Shown here piece by piece: positions 50,565-60,514 of a DNA stretch of 64,000 bases. The DNA is from Pectobacterium sp. A5351 (GTDB lineage Bacteria > Pseudomonadota > Gammaproteobacteria > Enterobacterales > Enterobacteriaceae). Each line of letters begins with the position of its first letter. Positions within the stretch are counted from its first letter, which is position 1. Under the pieces are notes generated by a model, which saw only the letters and a list, made by a program, of their open reading frames with translations, searched no databases and had not been told where the DNA came from. The stretch lies in the NCBI RefSeq assembly GCF_028335745.1, contig NZ_CP116477.1:3348001-3412000 (forward strand), in the 5' to 3' direction. The position numbers and the translations under genes are program-made.

Positions 50565-50969
50565 TCAATATTTCATTCTGAACGCTTCTGGCATCACCCC
50601 AACCTTGTGCATATTGTTATTGTTTCGTGCCATCTTGTGCGCTTCAGGCTTTAAAATGATTATCAGCAGATAGATATCAGGATCCATCGCACTTTGGCAG
50701 TAGACCAAATGGGCTTTATCGCTGGTTCTTTTGAACTGACGTAAGAACTTGGGGAAAGGTGCATGCGCATCAGCAAGATGGATGTGGGCTACTTGCTCTT
50801 TTCTTACCAATGGATAGGTGCGGTCATCATCATAGAGCGCATCACGGCCAAAAGTATCAGGCAACACGCCATCCTGTTTATAAGACAGGAAGTCCGCGAC
50901 TAAATCGTCCAGCTCTTGCTGGCTCAATTGTTGACAAAGCAACGTAGACTTGAAAATCCTGATGCTCAT
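50565..50969 (-). CDS. yafO: YafO-family mRNA interferase toxin
   Basis: A 134-residue protein with VADFLSYKQDGVLPDTFGRDALYDD, VAHIHLADAHAPFPKFLRQFKRTSD and LKPEAHKMARNNNNMHKVG, clearly the YafO type. YafO is a ribosome-dependent endoribonuclease. Four-base overlap with the upstream antitoxin gene. In E. coli it lies downstream of dinB under LexA; here it is detached from dinB. Confidence 0.92.
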   Translation of the reverse strand: MSIRIFKSTLLCQQLSQQELDDLVADFLSYKQDGVLPDTFGRDALYDDDRTYPLVRKEQVAHIHLADAHAPFPKFLRQFKRTSDKAHLVYCQSAMDPDIYLLIIILKPEAHKMARNNNNMHKVGVMPEAFRMKY

Positions 50970-51259
50970 TCCGTGAACTCGTTCAGATCCTTATCAGAAG
51001 CGTTTTTCAGGAGCGCCGCCCCACTATCCGCAATATCACTTAAACGTTCAGCGGTTGGCCTGAAACGCGCTGCGGTATGCACTCTGCCCTGCTTATCTTC
51101 CAATAGGTCAATCAGAGCTTCAAAGACCTTGGCACTGACCATATAACCGGCAGGCCGATTGTTAGAAAGCACAGCAACGGGTTCATCAATAAAATACTTG
51201 GCTGGGTTTTTTCTTAACTCAGTGATGTTAATAGATTTTTCAGCAAGAATACGCTCCAT
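50966..51259 (-). CDS. yafN: YafN-family antitoxin (Phd/YefM fold)
   Basis: A 97-residue antitoxin: MERILAEKSINITELRKNPAKYFIDEPVAVLSNNRPAGYMVSA is the DNA-binding Phd-like half; the C-terminal part should bind YafO. AGGTGATTT before the ATG is the likely ribosome site. A TATAAT (complement of 51291-51296) could be its -10. Two TGTATA copies lie further upstream on the minus strand. I saw no LexA box. Confidence 0.92.
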   Translation of the reverse strand: MERILAEKSINITELRKNPAKYFIDEPVAVLSNNRPAGYMVSAKVFEALIDLLEDKQGRVHTAARFRPTAERLSDIADSGAALLKNASDKDLNEFTE

Positions 51260-51296
51260 AAATCACCTGTCATATGTTCTAGTCACCATCATTATA

Positions 51297-51797
51297 CACA
51301 TTAAAATATACATTATTTTATGTATTCATGAAACAAACAGTGTTGACTCCATGCTATGAATGGTAAATATCGATCCATTCTGCATGACGACTGGCCAGCA
51401 AGAGGGGCTTTTGCAACATGCGCTGGCGGAGGAGATGAGCAGGGGAGGAACGCCAGCGAAACCGTGATGCATTTCGCTGACATAAACCGGGCTGAATGAT
51501 AAGTTAATCAAGGAGAAAAATAGAGAAGTAACCTACTCATAAAAAACATATTTTTCGACAACAAATACATTTTCATTATAAATTATCGGATATTTTCCCT
51601 GGTGAGGCAAATCCGTACTGACTTTCTGATTTTTACCTGAATACAATCACAAATAGCAGATTATGTTTCTTATCATAGAGCGATACAGAAACCTAAGAAC
51701 GAGGAAAATCCACTCTTGCATAAATATTTTTGATATGATAAAGAAATGTTCACATTAGAAGTATAATTTAGCGTGCTAATAATGAGGTCTTATTGTA
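51297..51797. other. Gene-poor region before the GNAT gene
   Basis: About 500 bases without a convincing gene. At 51360-51467 is a 35-codon ORF with normal-looking codon use (MVNIDPFCMTTGQQEGLLQ at its start) but no clear ribosome site; it looks like a gene scrap. The rest is AT-rich and should include the promoter of the GNAT gene. Confidence 0.4.
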
Positions 51798-52211
51798 ATG
51801 AATCTACATATTACTCACACACCAGATTCAGATGAAGAAGAATTTGTAATAGCAAGCCTTTGGAAACACAACGAACAGTACGATGCTGTTGATATTTTCC
51901 CTCTCTTTTTAAATTTCAAAGACGATGAAAATAATATTATCGCCGGGTTAATCTCCAGAACCTGGTGGGGTGCATTAGAAGTTCAATATCTTTGGGTAAG
52001 TGAGAAATATCGTAAAAGCGGACTTGGCCGTCAACTCATGCAGTCAGCTGAAAAAGAAGCGTTAAAGCGTGGTTGTCATCTTGCTTATGTGGATACATTC
52101 GATTTCCAAGCCAAGGGGTTCTACGAAAAATTGGGATACAAAGAATATGGAAATCTACCGGGATATGCACACAAGCATATTCGACATTACTTAGCTAAAT
52201 TGATCCGTTGA
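51798..52211 (+). CDS. GNAT-family N-acetyltransferase
   Basis: A 137-residue single-domain acetyltransferase. LEVQYLWVSEKYRKSGLGRQLMQSAEKEA holds the acetyl-CoA pyrophosphate loop (RKSGLGRQL), followed by CHLAYVDTFDFQAKGFYEKLGYKEYG, the usual GNAT C-terminal half. Substrate unknown. Thirty bases before a LuxR-type regulator in the same direction, so they may be co-transcribed. Confidence 0.88.
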   Translation: MNLHITHTPDSDEEEFVIASLWKHNEQYDAVDIFPLFLNFKDDENNIIAGLISRTWWGALEVQYLWVSEKYRKSGLGRQLMQSAEKEALKRGCHLAYVDTFDFQAKGFYEKLGYKEYGNLPGYAHKHIRHYLAKLIR

Positions 52212-52240
52212 ATTAATTCTGGCCTATTAAGGAGGGCAGG

Positions 52241-52930
52241 ATGCCATCATCACAAAAAAACATGACTGATTATATTCGAAATCTGATTATTATGATGGAG
52301 TGTTTAAATGAACCATGGGGTATTAAAGACTTATCATCACGCCATGTTTACATGAATAAAGCCGCTTACCTCTATACCAATACGCCAACGCATTTTGATA
52401 TTGAAGGGCGACTAGATGATGAATTTCCTGCCAGTTGGGCAGAACTTTCTGATGATTTAAAAGAACATGACAGGCTGACAGAAAATAGTGAGCAAAGAGT
52501 CACTGTCATCGAAACACACTATTGGTATGGAAAGAAAACGCTGACGCCTTTCGTCAGCGAAAAGATCCCCATCTTTGATGAAAATAAGCGTTGCATTGGT
52601 ACGATGTGGAATGCCAGACCTCTGGATACGCGGTCTCCGCTTATATATATAGATCAAAAGAAACCGACGACGTTGCAAACAGAATTGAAGACCAATATTT
52701 TCACCCAATCAGAACTGGACATTATTTTCTTAATATTACAACGTTTCTCAAATAAAGAAATTGCAAGGAAAATGAACGTATCACCAAAAACAATAGAAAA
52801 CAGAATATATAACATGTATCAAAAAGCAGAAGCACATTCTTTACCTCAATTTGAGGAATTTTGTCGCCATCTTGGCATCGATGGTTATATTCCTAACTCT
52901 CTCATCGAGAAAGGCATTCAATTTATATAA
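52241..52930 (+). CDS. LuxR-type regulator with PAS-like sensor
   Basis: A 229-residue protein. Residues about 10-130 resemble a PAS fold (MECLNEPWGIKDLSSRHVYMNKAA, later PIFDENKRCIGTMWNARPL). The C-terminal LuxR helix-turn-helix is FTQSELDIIFLILQRFSNKEIARKMNVSPKTIENRIYN (about 157-195). AAGGAGGGCAGG is a strong ribosome site. It lies 14 bases before a cytosine-permease-like gene and probably controls or is co-expressed with it. It is not an acyl-homoserine-lactone receptor of the LuxR type, since the autoinducer domain is absent. Confidence 0.82.
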   Translation: MPSSQKNMTDYIRNLIIMMECLNEPWGIKDLSSRHVYMNKAAYLYTNTPTHFDIEGRLDDEFPASWAELSDDLKEHDRLTENSEQRVTVIETHYWYGKKTLTPFVSEKIPIFDENKRCIGTMWNARPLDTRSPLIYIDQKKPTTLQTELKTNIFTQSELDIIFLILQRFSNKEIARKMNVSPKTIENRIYNMYQKAEAHSLPQFEEFCRHLGIDGYIPNSLIEKGIQFI

Positions 52931-52944
52931 GAGAACATATCCCT

Positions 52945-54261
52945 ATGGAAAAAATAGATGATTACCCCGTCAGCCGCGTTCCGCTGAGTGTCCGACTGCC
53001 CTTTTTAAATGTGGCATTAGTCCACATCGGCATGTTAACCGCGCTAGACCAGTTTATGTTAGGCGCGGTGCTCGGCCATTCCATGACGCTAAGTCAGGCA
53101 TTTCTCGCCATCTTTATCGGCAGTGCCATTTTTGGCGTAGTAACCGTGGGGCTGGGCTACGCCGGGATGAAAGAAGGGATGTCGGGCAGCCTGCTCGCAC
53201 GCTGGTGCGGCTTTGGCCGTATTGGTTCCGTCCTGATTGGGCTGGTCATCGCCATTAGCCTCATCGGCTGGTTCGGCGTCCAGAATGCCGTATTCGCTAA
53301 AGCGCTCAACTTTGCGATGGCGAACAAGCTCGGTTTTGGCTGGTCTGCTGCGCTTTCCGGCATTGTGCTGACACTGCTGGTTGCCTTCGGTTTTAGAGCA
53401 TTACGCTTCACCGCCAAAATTGCCGTACCAATGTTTGTCATCGTCGTCGGCTATATTTCGATCATGACGCTCTCCGGCCACAATATTGCCGAACTGATCG
53501 CGTCTGCGCCTAACGGCGCGGCGATTTCTATTAGTGCCGGCGCAACAATGGTTGTCGGCGGTTGCATCGTCGCCAGCCTAATTACCCCAGACATGACACG
53601 CTATTCTCAAACAGGAAAACATGTTTTCTGGATGACGATGTTGTCGATTATCGTCGGGGAATTTATTGTAAATGGCCTCGCCATCATTATTGCCCGCGCG
53701 CTCAATACTGCAGATGTTGTGACGATCATGTCTCAGGCAGCTGGCGGCATCGGGCTGATTGCCGTTATATTTTCGACACTGAGAGTAAACGATATCAACC
53801 TTTATTCCTCCTCTTTGGGAATCGCCAATGCCATAGAGGGCGTCACGGGGAGAAAATTACGCTATGTCTCGATCACCCTGGTGATTGGTCTCATCGGCAC
53901 AGCGCTTTCCGTCGCCGGTATTCTGGATCGCTTCATTGATTTTCTGACGCTATTAGGCGTGCTATTCCCCCCCATTATCGGTGTGATGCTGGTTGATTAT
54001 TATATTTTACGCACTCACAGGGCGCTGCTCGATGCCAGCCGTGCCGAAGGCCAATTACCAGATAGCGCACAAACACCACTGATTGGCTGGCCCGCGATTA
54101 TTGCCAGCATTATCGGCGCCATTGTTGGATTAGCCTTCGAGTGGGGCGTGCCGGCGTTTAATTCGTTACTGGCAGCCAGTCTGCTTTATTGGATAATAAA
54201 GCATTACACCAATAACCATATGTATTTTAGGAAACTCAGACATAACCAAAATTTAAAATGA
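52945..54261 (+). CDS. NCS1-family purine/cytosine permease
   Basis: A 438-residue, 12-helix transporter related to CodB: RVPLSVRLPFLNVALVHIGMLTALDQFMLGAVLGHSMT, SLIGWFGVQNAVFAKALN, VVGGCIVASLITPDMTRYSQ and a VDYYILRTHRALL end. NCS1 carriers import nucleobases, allantoin or related compounds; exact ligand cannot be set. No deaminase gene follows, unlike codBA. Confidence 0.85.
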   Translation: MEKIDDYPVSRVPLSVRLPFLNVALVHIGMLTALDQFMLGAVLGHSMTLSQAFLAIFIGSAIFGVVTVGLGYAGMKEGMSGSLLARWCGFGRIGSVLIGLVIAISLIGWFGVQNAVFAKALNFAMANKLGFGWSAALSGIVLTLLVAFGFRALRFTAKIAVPMFVIVVGYISIMTLSGHNIAELIASAPNGAAISISAGATMVVGGCIVASLITPDMTRYSQTGKHVFWMTMLSIIVGEFIVNGLAIIIARALNTADVVTIMSQAAGGIGLIAVIFSTLRVNDINLYSSSLGIANAIEGVTGRKLRYVSITLVIGLIGTALSVAGILDRFIDFLTLLGVLFPPIIGVMLVDYYILRTHRALLDASRAEGQLPDSAQTPLIGWPAIIASIIGAIVGLAFEWGVPAFNSLLAASLLYWIIKHYTNNHMYFRKLRHNQNLK

Positions 54262-54443
54262 AATAGGTAACAAGACAAAATTAACCTATAATCCAATCGG
54301 CCTCTTCCTACAGAGGTCGATATATTTTTTACTTAAGAAAGACAGGCCATGATGGCCTTGGGATGGGCCTTATTTATCAACGGAAAATTTCCTCCTTGAA
54401 ATAATAAGGTTGATTAGCAATATTCATGCTAGGAAAAGGATTT

Positions 54444-56312
54444 ATGTCAAAAATAAAAACACTTCTCACGCCGTTAAACTGCCTACTCGTTTTAAGCGGT
54501 GCTTTAATGGTCAATTCGGCAAACGCTGCTGAGGCTTGTGTCGCAGGTAACTGGCAGGTAAATAATTCCATCACGGATATGCCCTCTGTGAAATACCAGA
54601 CCGAGCACTTTGCCTTCCGCTGGAATAATAACGATGTAAACCGTAATGATGCCGTTGCCGCAGGACAGAAATTGGAACAAATTTGGGATAAGTTTATTAA
54701 ACAAATTCAGTTCCCCGAACCTTATTGCAAGCAGAGTGTGAAATATAAAGCCAATATTCACATCGATCCCACCTTTGGGCTCAGCGGGGGGGTTGCAGGC
54801 GGTGGCAGCATGGGGGTATGGATCGGTCCAGCGTCACTCAAGGATAATTGGGGGCTGGCGCATGAATTTACTCATGCACTACAAGCGCAAATCGGCAGCT
54901 TCCGAACCGCAGGAGGAGAAGACTACGTTGGCTGGATTTGGGAATCCCATGCCAACTGGATGACGCACCAGATGGATGAATTCCGCGGTACATCGGCACA
55001 CTGTTCGGAAATGCAGGTCAACTACCCGCATATTTATCTGGGTTCAACGCGTAACCGTTACTGCAACTGGTCGTTTATGGAGTACCTGAAGAATCGCTTT
55101 GGCTATAGCGCTATCAACGATATGTGGTCAAAAGCGCCAAAAGGAGATGAAAGCGGCCAGTCTACCGCCGATCCGCTGTCCGTTCTGCGTACTAACATGG
55201 GCTGGAGCCAGTCTGAATTCAACGATGTCTTCGGCGACTGGGCGATGCACAACGTCAACTGGGATTACATCGATCCAGACGGTTTTGACCGTGGTCGTTT
55301 TTATCGCACAACCTACGGTGGCTATGGTGCGCTACAACCCAATCAGAATAACGCTGATCGCCTGCTAAGAACCACACCACTTGAGCCAGTTATCGGCGCT
55401 AGCACCAGCCTTCGCCGTTTCTCCGTACCGTTCGATCAGGCTCCACAGCAGTTGGGCTACAACATCGTACGGTTGATCCCAGAAAGTGGCGCGACGCAAA
55501 TCACCGTCAAATTCCGTGGCATGGTGCAGAGTAAATCTGCCATTACTCGCTTCCCTGGGCTGAAAAACGATCCGGCAACCATGCCCCAGCCTAACTCCGA
55601 CTGGCGCTGGGGGATTGTCGCTATCGGCGCGGATGGCGTTTCTCGCTACAGTGAACTACAGCGCGGTGCATCTGCCATAGTGAAAAACTTCACTATTCGT
55701 CAGGACGATCTCGGCATTTACATGGTGGTGATGGGTACACCGTCGCAAATGCAGAAGATCAAGTGGGATCAGGCTTACTATTCCCTCTACCGCTACCCCT
55801 GGATGGCTGATTTCACCGGCGTCTGGCCGGAGGGCAGCCAACCTGGCGCACCGAATCCAACCGCTAACGGCTCTCGCCATCCAAACGGCGGTGGCTGGGT
55901 ATCCAACGCAGCAAATGTTGCCCCTACCGCATACGTTGGGCCTTACGCTCGCGTCATCGGCGGTACAGTGAGGGATAACGCCAGAATTGAAGATCGTGCA
56001 ACAATTTTGAGCGGGACTGTAGAAGGGCGTGCTGTTGTTAGCGGCTTGACGGTGCTGCAAGGCAATACCGTCGTACGCGATAATGCGCGACTACATACGA
56101 TCTTCATGGGGCCGGGCGCATTTGAACGCGGCATTGTGCTATCAGGCAATGCGCAGATGCGCGGGGATGCGGAAATTCGCGGCGCTTCCGCGTCGCAGGG
56201 TGTGTTCTATGGCTTTATTGATGAAAATGAAGTCAAAAGCAGCGCAGCCGGCGCCTACCTGACCGAAGCCGTGCCAGAAGTGACGGCCGTGCCAGTCTAC
56301 AGCACGAAGTAA
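54444..56312 (+). CDS. svx: Svx, secreted zinc-protease-like virulence protein
   Basis: A 622-residue exported protein; start at 54444 (MSKIKTLLTPLNCLLVLSG) with AAAGGA upstream. Signal peptide ends ANAAE. The N-terminal half has an HEFTH zinc motif (residues 140-144) with a later ESHANWMTHQ that could give further ligands. The C-terminal part (about 515-600) is a series of hexapeptide-like turns (NARIEDRATILSGTVEGRAVV...), pointing to a small left-handed beta-helix. Known in Pectobacterium atrosepticum as a type II-secreted, quorum-controlled virulence factor related to Xanthomonas AvrXca. No lux-box was identified upstream. Confidence 0.9.
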   Translation: MSKIKTLLTPLNCLLVLSGALMVNSANAAEACVAGNWQVNNSITDMPSVKYQTEHFAFRWNNNDVNRNDAVAAGQKLEQIWDKFIKQIQFPEPYCKQSVKYKANIHIDPTFGLSGGVAGGGSMGVWIGPASLKDNWGLAHEFTHALQAQIGSFRTAGGEDYVGWIWESHANWMTHQMDEFRGTSAHCSEMQVNYPHIYLGSTRNRYCNWSFMEYLKNRFGYSAINDMWSKAPKGDESGQSTADPLSVLRTNMGWSQSEFNDVFGDWAMHNVNWDYIDPDGFDRGRFYRTTYGGYGALQPNQNNADRLLRTTPLEPVIGASTSLRRFSVPFDQAPQQLGYNIVRLIPESGATQITVKFRGMVQSKSAITRFPGLKNDPATMPQPNSDWRWGIVAIGADGVSRYSELQRGASAIVKNFTIRQDDLGIYMVVMGTPSQMQKIKWDQAYYSLYRYPWMADFTGVWPEGSQPGAPNPTANGSRHPNGGGWVSNAANVAPTAYVGPYARVIGGTVRDNARIEDRATILSGTVEGRAVVSGLTVLQGNTVVRDNARLHTIFMGPGAFERGIVLSGNAQMRGDAEIRGASASQGVFYGFIDENEVKSSAAGAYLTEAVPEVTAVPVYSTK

Positions 56313-56378
56313 TATCACTACAAAAAGGGGGAACCGGTTCAGAACCACGTTACATGGATTCTCGGATCCCCATAAATA

Positions 56379-56406
56379 AACAGGCCGCCATAATGGCGGC
56401 CTGTTT
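56379..56406 (+). terminator. Terminator of svx
   Basis: AACAGGCCGCCA (56379-56390), TAA, TGGCGGCCTGTT (56394-56405) then T. Perfect 12-bp stem, 66 bases after svx. Confidence 0.85.
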
Positions 56407-56424
56407 CAGGCATAGCACAGATTC

Positions 56425-56520
56425 TTAGAACAGTGCGCCGGGCGGTACGTCTTTATAAGTATTCAGGTAAGCCGCCAGCATTTTTTTAAAGAAGTTACGC
56501 ACTTTTTCACCTTGTTTTGC
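56425..56520 (-). pseudogene. 31-codon C-terminal remnant of an unidentified gene
   Basis: Minus strand reads AKQGEKVRNFFKKMLAAYL and on to DVPPGALF, then stop. A stop codon lies immediately upstream in the same frame (56521-56523), and no start is available. The codon use and amphipathic helix look like a true protein end, so this is probably the tail of a deleted gene. The family is not recognised. Bases 56523-56892 hold no gene that I can support. Confidence 0.4.
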
Positions 56521-56892
56521 TTAGCTCATTATTCTAATAACGCGATGGAGTTGCTCTTGCCTTACGTGGCAGTGGGCTGCCTTATGGTGGTGAATTGTAC
56601 AACCTCTGTTGTTCAAAAGCTAATTTTTAGTGATATGCATCACACAATTAAATTCACAAAGGCTTTCACTCTACCCACCGTCTCCCCACGCTGATTTTCT
56701 TTTGTTGCGGATCATTACCCTCAGTGACCACTACGCCGCTGGCTATGCTATGCTCATGATGAAAGACGAAATTTTAGTCACTGTCCGTTATTAATTGAGC
56801 GCCATTCACTGTCGGTTAGCACAATTTTTTTGCGCGCAGTCACCACGGTTTCGCCATTGGTTATTCGCTGATGAAGGCCTATTCCGCCCCCC

Positions 56893-58086
56893 ATGGAAAC
56901 CTGGAAACTTAACCTCTTCTCTGCCTGGCTGGGATGCTTTTTCACCGGGCTGGCCATGAGCCAGATATTACCTTTCCTGCCACTGTACATTGAGCAGCTT
57001 GGCGTTCACTCGCACGAATCGCTGAGCCTGTGGTCCGGCTTAATTTTCAGTTCGTCTTTTCTCGTCTCTGCCGCCGTAGCTCCACTGTGGGGAAGCCTCG
57101 CCGACCGTAAAGGTCGTAAGCTTATGCTGTTACGCGCTGCACTTGGCATGGCGATCGTGATGTCGTTACAAGGACTGGCGACCAACGTGTGGCACCTGTT
57201 CATCCTGCGCACGCTTATGGGGCTGACCTCCGGGTATATTCCCAATGCGATGGCGCTGATCGCCTCGCAGGTTCCGCGTGAAAAAAGCGGCTGGGCATTG
57301 GGTATGCTATCGACCGGGCAGATCGCCGGTGTCATTCTCGGCCCCTTATTCGGCGGCTTTATGGCCGACAACATCGGGCTACGCACCGTCTTTTTCATCA
57401 CTGGCGGCATGCTGTTTACCAGTTTCCTGATTACGCTTTTCGCGATTAAAGAGAGCATAGTTAAGGTCACCAAAGAGAATCGGCTCAGCGGGAAAGCCGT
57501 CTTTGCTTCTTTGCCGTATCCGGCACTCATTATCTGTCTATTCATTACGACGATGATGATCCAGATGGCGAACGGCTCCATTAGCCCCATCCTCACCCTG
57601 TTCATCCGCGATCTGACGCCCGGCACGGACAACATCGCCTTTATCAGCGGCGTGATTGCTGCCATTCCCGGCGTATCCGCCCTGCTATCCGCACCGCGCC
57701 TTGGGCGTTTAGGCGACCGGATCGGCGCACACCGCGTACTAATCACCGCACTGGCGATCAGCGTGCTGCTGTTCCTGGTCATGGCGATGGTACAAAGCCC
57801 TGCGCAGCTCGGCATACTGCGTTTTCTGCTGGGCTTTGCCGATGGTGCGCTGATGCCAACCGTGCAAGCGCTGTTGGTCAAATACAGTAGTCAGCAGGTG
57901 ACAGGCCGCATCTTCGGCTATAACCAGTCATTCATGTATCTGGGCAACGTCCTCGGGCCGTTGGTGGGTTCCGGCGTCTCCGCTCTGATGGGCTTCCGCT
58001 GGGTGTTCGTCATCACCGCGTTTCTGGTGTTGTGCAATACGATACAACTCTTTTTCACCTTCAGGAAACCGCGCGGAAAAGGATAG
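56893..58086 (+). CDS. mdtG: Multidrug efflux MFS transporter MdtG
   Basis: A 397-residue, 12-helix transporter: [28 protein letters not shown], motif [51 protein letters not shown] and [16 protein letters not shown] follow E. coli MdtG. Proton-driven drug export. No clear ribosome site precedes the ATG at 56893. Confidence 0.88.
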   Translation: METWKLNLFSAWLGCFFTGLAMSQILPFLPLYIEQLGVHSHESLSLWSGLIFSSSFLVSAAVAPLWGSLADRKGRKLMLLRAALGMAIVMSLQGLATNVWHLFILRTLMGLTSGYIPNAMALIASQVPREKSGWALGMLSTGQIAGVILGPLFGGFMADNIGLRTVFFITGGMLFTSFLITLFAIKESIVKVTKENRLSGKAVFASLPYPALIICLFITTMMIQMANGSISPILTLFIRDLTPGTDNIAFISGVIAAIPGVSALLSAPRLGRLGDRIGAHRVLITALAISVLLFLVMAMVQSPAQLGILRFLLGFADGALMPTVQALLVKYSSQQVTGRIFGYNQSFMYLGNVLGPLVGSGVSALMGFRWVFVITAFLVLCNTIQLFFTFRKPRGKG

Positions 58087-58230
58087 CAACAGCCTCTCTA
58101 AACAGCGATATGTCATGAAAACCGCATACTGCATTTCAAAATCAGGCGTGCGGTCACAGAACTGACATATCAATTATCTATGCTCCGACGGTACCTCAAT
58201 CAAATTGATTCACATCAAAGAGCGAATGCC

Positions 58231-59592
58231 ATGAAACACACGTTGTTAGCACTGCTGGTTGCCGGATTTCTGCCGTTCAGCGCGCAGGCAGAAGGAGAAA
58301 AAGTGACACGCTATGTCGTTACCTTCCCAGCCAGCGATCATGTTGCGTATCAGGGCAAATTCGCCCAGAACTTCCCCAACGGTTTACCTGTCGGCATTGG
58401 CTCCGGTCTCTATTTTACCGGCAAACAGGGTGATGACCTGATGTTCACCACCGTCACCGATCGCGGCCCGAATGCCGATGCGCCGCTGGTCGGTGAGAAA
58501 GAGGCCAAGATCTTTGCCAGCCCCGACTACGCGCCGCTGATGATGGATATTCGGGTCAGCGCGAAAGCCGCCGAGGCGATCAATGCCCGCCCGCTGCATG
58601 ATGCCGAGGGCAATATCACCGGCCTGCCGCTACCTGCGGACGTTATCGGCACCACCAACGAAGTGGCACTGAATGACGCCCTACAACCGCTCAGCACCAG
58701 CCAGCGCGGGCTGGACACCGAAGGGATTACGCCGGACGGCAATGGTGGTTTCTGGCTGTGTGACGAATACGGCCCGTTCCTGATCCACGTTGATGCCAGC
58801 GGGAAGATCCTGCAAAAATTCGGGCCGACGCCTGCGGACAACGAACACTCGGTTGCCAGCGGTTTACCAAATATCATCAAATGGCGTCAGCCGAATCGGG
58901 GTTTTGAAGGGTTGACCCGCTTGCCGGACAGCACGATCGTCATGGCCGTGCAAAGCACGCTGGATATCGACGGCAAAACCAAAAACAAAGCGCAATTTAC
59001 GCGCCTGGTGATGTTTAACCCGGAAACCAAAACCAGTCGCATGCTGGGCTACCCCATCAATATCGACAGCTACAAGAAAGCGAAGGATGCCAAAATCGGC
59101 GATATCGTGGCACTGGATAATCAACGCATTCTGTTGGTCGAACAGGGCACAGATAAAGATAAACAGATGCAGAACCGCATCTATCTGGTCGATCTCAGCA
59201 AAGCGAGCGACCTGACGCCGTTCGATGCCAACGGCAAATCGCCGGAATTTGACGATCTCGCCCAGTTGGAAAAACGCGGCATTACCCTGGCGCACAAGCA
59301 GGAGCTGGTGGATCTGCGTAAACTTGGCTGGCAGCAGGAGAAAGTGGAAGGTCTGGCCCTGGTCGATAAGCAAACGCTGGCCGTCATTAACGACAACGAC
59401 TTTGGTCTGCAATCCGTGCTGCAATCCCCCGTGAAAGCAAAAGATAAGGCGGATGACTATCAGGTTACTACCGATGGAAAACTGACGCGAGATGGCAAGG
59501 CGGTAGAGACAACCTTAGCCATCAAACCGTTGCAGAAGCCAGAGGCCGACAACGAACTGTGGGTGATTCATCTGGAACAACCGCTGAAGTAA
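58231..59592 (+). CDS. Exported phytase-like esterase
   Basis: About 453 residues from MKHTLLALLVAGFLPFSAQA, a Sec signal peptide; the frame runs 17 codons further up but AAAGAG before 58231 favours this start. The mature protein is the 'esterase-like activity of phytase' family, a beta-propeller: GLYFTGKQGDDLMFTTVTDRGPNADA, GLDTEGITPDGNGGFWLCDEYGPFL, NRGFEGLTRLPDSTIVMAVQS, VEGLALVDKQTLAVINDNDFG. Probably a periplasmic or secreted phosphomonoesterase/phosphodiesterase; substrate unknown. Confidence 0.85.
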   Translation: MKHTLLALLVAGFLPFSAQAEGEKVTRYVVTFPASDHVAYQGKFAQNFPNGLPVGIGSGLYFTGKQGDDLMFTTVTDRGPNADAPLVGEKEAKIFASPDYAPLMMDIRVSAKAAEAINARPLHDAEGNITGLPLPADVIGTTNEVALNDALQPLSTSQRGLDTEGITPDGNGGFWLCDEYGPFLIHVDASGKILQKFGPTPADNEHSVASGLPNIIKWRQPNRGFEGLTRLPDSTIVMAVQSTLDIDGKTKNKAQFTRLVMFNPETKTSRMLGYPINIDSYKKAKDAKIGDIVALDNQRILLVEQGTDKDKQMQNRIYLVDLSKASDLTPFDANGKSPEFDDLAQLEKRGITLAHKQELVDLRKLGWQQEKVEGLALVDKQTLAVINDNDFGLQSVLQSPVKAKDKADDYQVTTDGKLTRDGKAVETTLAIKPLQKPEADNELWVIHLEQPLK

Positions 59593-59655
59593 CCTTCTGT
59601 GAAATGGCTTCCACCAGAGGATGGCCCCAAAAGTGGAAGCAGCAATTCAGCATGC

Positions 59656-60160
59656 TCAGGCATGCTCGAACCAGTCGCTATTCTGTTGCGCAATCGGCGT
59701 GATCGAATAGCTCATTTCCTGCAAGTGCTCACGAATCGTTTTTTCCGCGCATCAGGGTCGCGCGCTTTCAGGGCGTTAAAAATCAGGTCGTGTTGTTGGA
59801 TCAGGCTTGGCGGAGGAGAAACCTGACTCAGGCTGAGAAACTCGTGCATCTGCTCATTCTGCACAGCCAATTCCTGCCGACGCACATTGTGCTCCAGCGT
59901 CAGCAGGTGTTCATCTGTCACCCTTTCTGCCGCCCGACGTACCATCGCGCGCTGCGGCAGGATCTGCACCAATCCAGCCTCTGCCAGCTTGATAAAAGCC
60001 TCTCGGACTGGCTGGCGGGACACATCAAAACGCACAGAAATTTCTTTTTCAGACAGCAGCTTACTGGGGGAATATTGCATTCCACGATGTCTTTACGCAG
60101 TACGCGATAAATTTGCTGGTTGACTGGTTCATTGTTGTTGCTCTGAAAAGAGGTGCCCAT
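59656..60160 (-). pseudogene. Broken GntR-family (FCD-type) regulator
   Basis: Minus strand. Frame one gives MGTSFQSNNNEPVNQQIYR to DIVECNIPP (60160 to about 60080); the winged helix continues in another frame as SKLLSEKEISVRFDVSRQP and on to EAGLVQILPQR; the end EKTIREHLQEMSYSITPIA to DWFEHA-stop (59656) is in yet another frame. Between them most of the FCD ligand domain (normally about 130 residues) is missing. At least two frameshifts plus an internal deletion, so the gene is dead. The first shift is next to the C-run complementing GGGGG at 60064-60070. Bases 60161-60514 contain no gene. Confidence 0.82.
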
Positions 60161-60514
60161 GACGCTACGTTTGGCAGGTGACAAATACTTCAGCGCTGAC
60201 AATCTTCACGTTACTTATCCTTCTATGCATGTAGCCATTCGTTTACGCCAACTACCATACAAGTACCTAATAATGATAGTTTGAATCGCCTCACATTGAT
60301 TCACATCTGTAATATCTATCTAAAACCGATGAACAGCGGGAAGTGAAACTGAATGCAATGAAGGGATAGAAGATGTAGAAAAAATAATATGATACGTCTG
60401 TCTAACAGGCAGTACATTGGGGGGAATGAACGCGGAACCTGCGTTCCTTACGGTACATGTCTTGGATATCGGCGTCTTTTGAACCCTGTCTTTTTAATTA
60501 ACAGAGAAAGCGCC

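Noticed and set aside
51360..51467. 35-codon ORF beginning MVNIDPFC
   Set aside because: Protein-like codon use but no ribosome site or known family; too short to call a gene.
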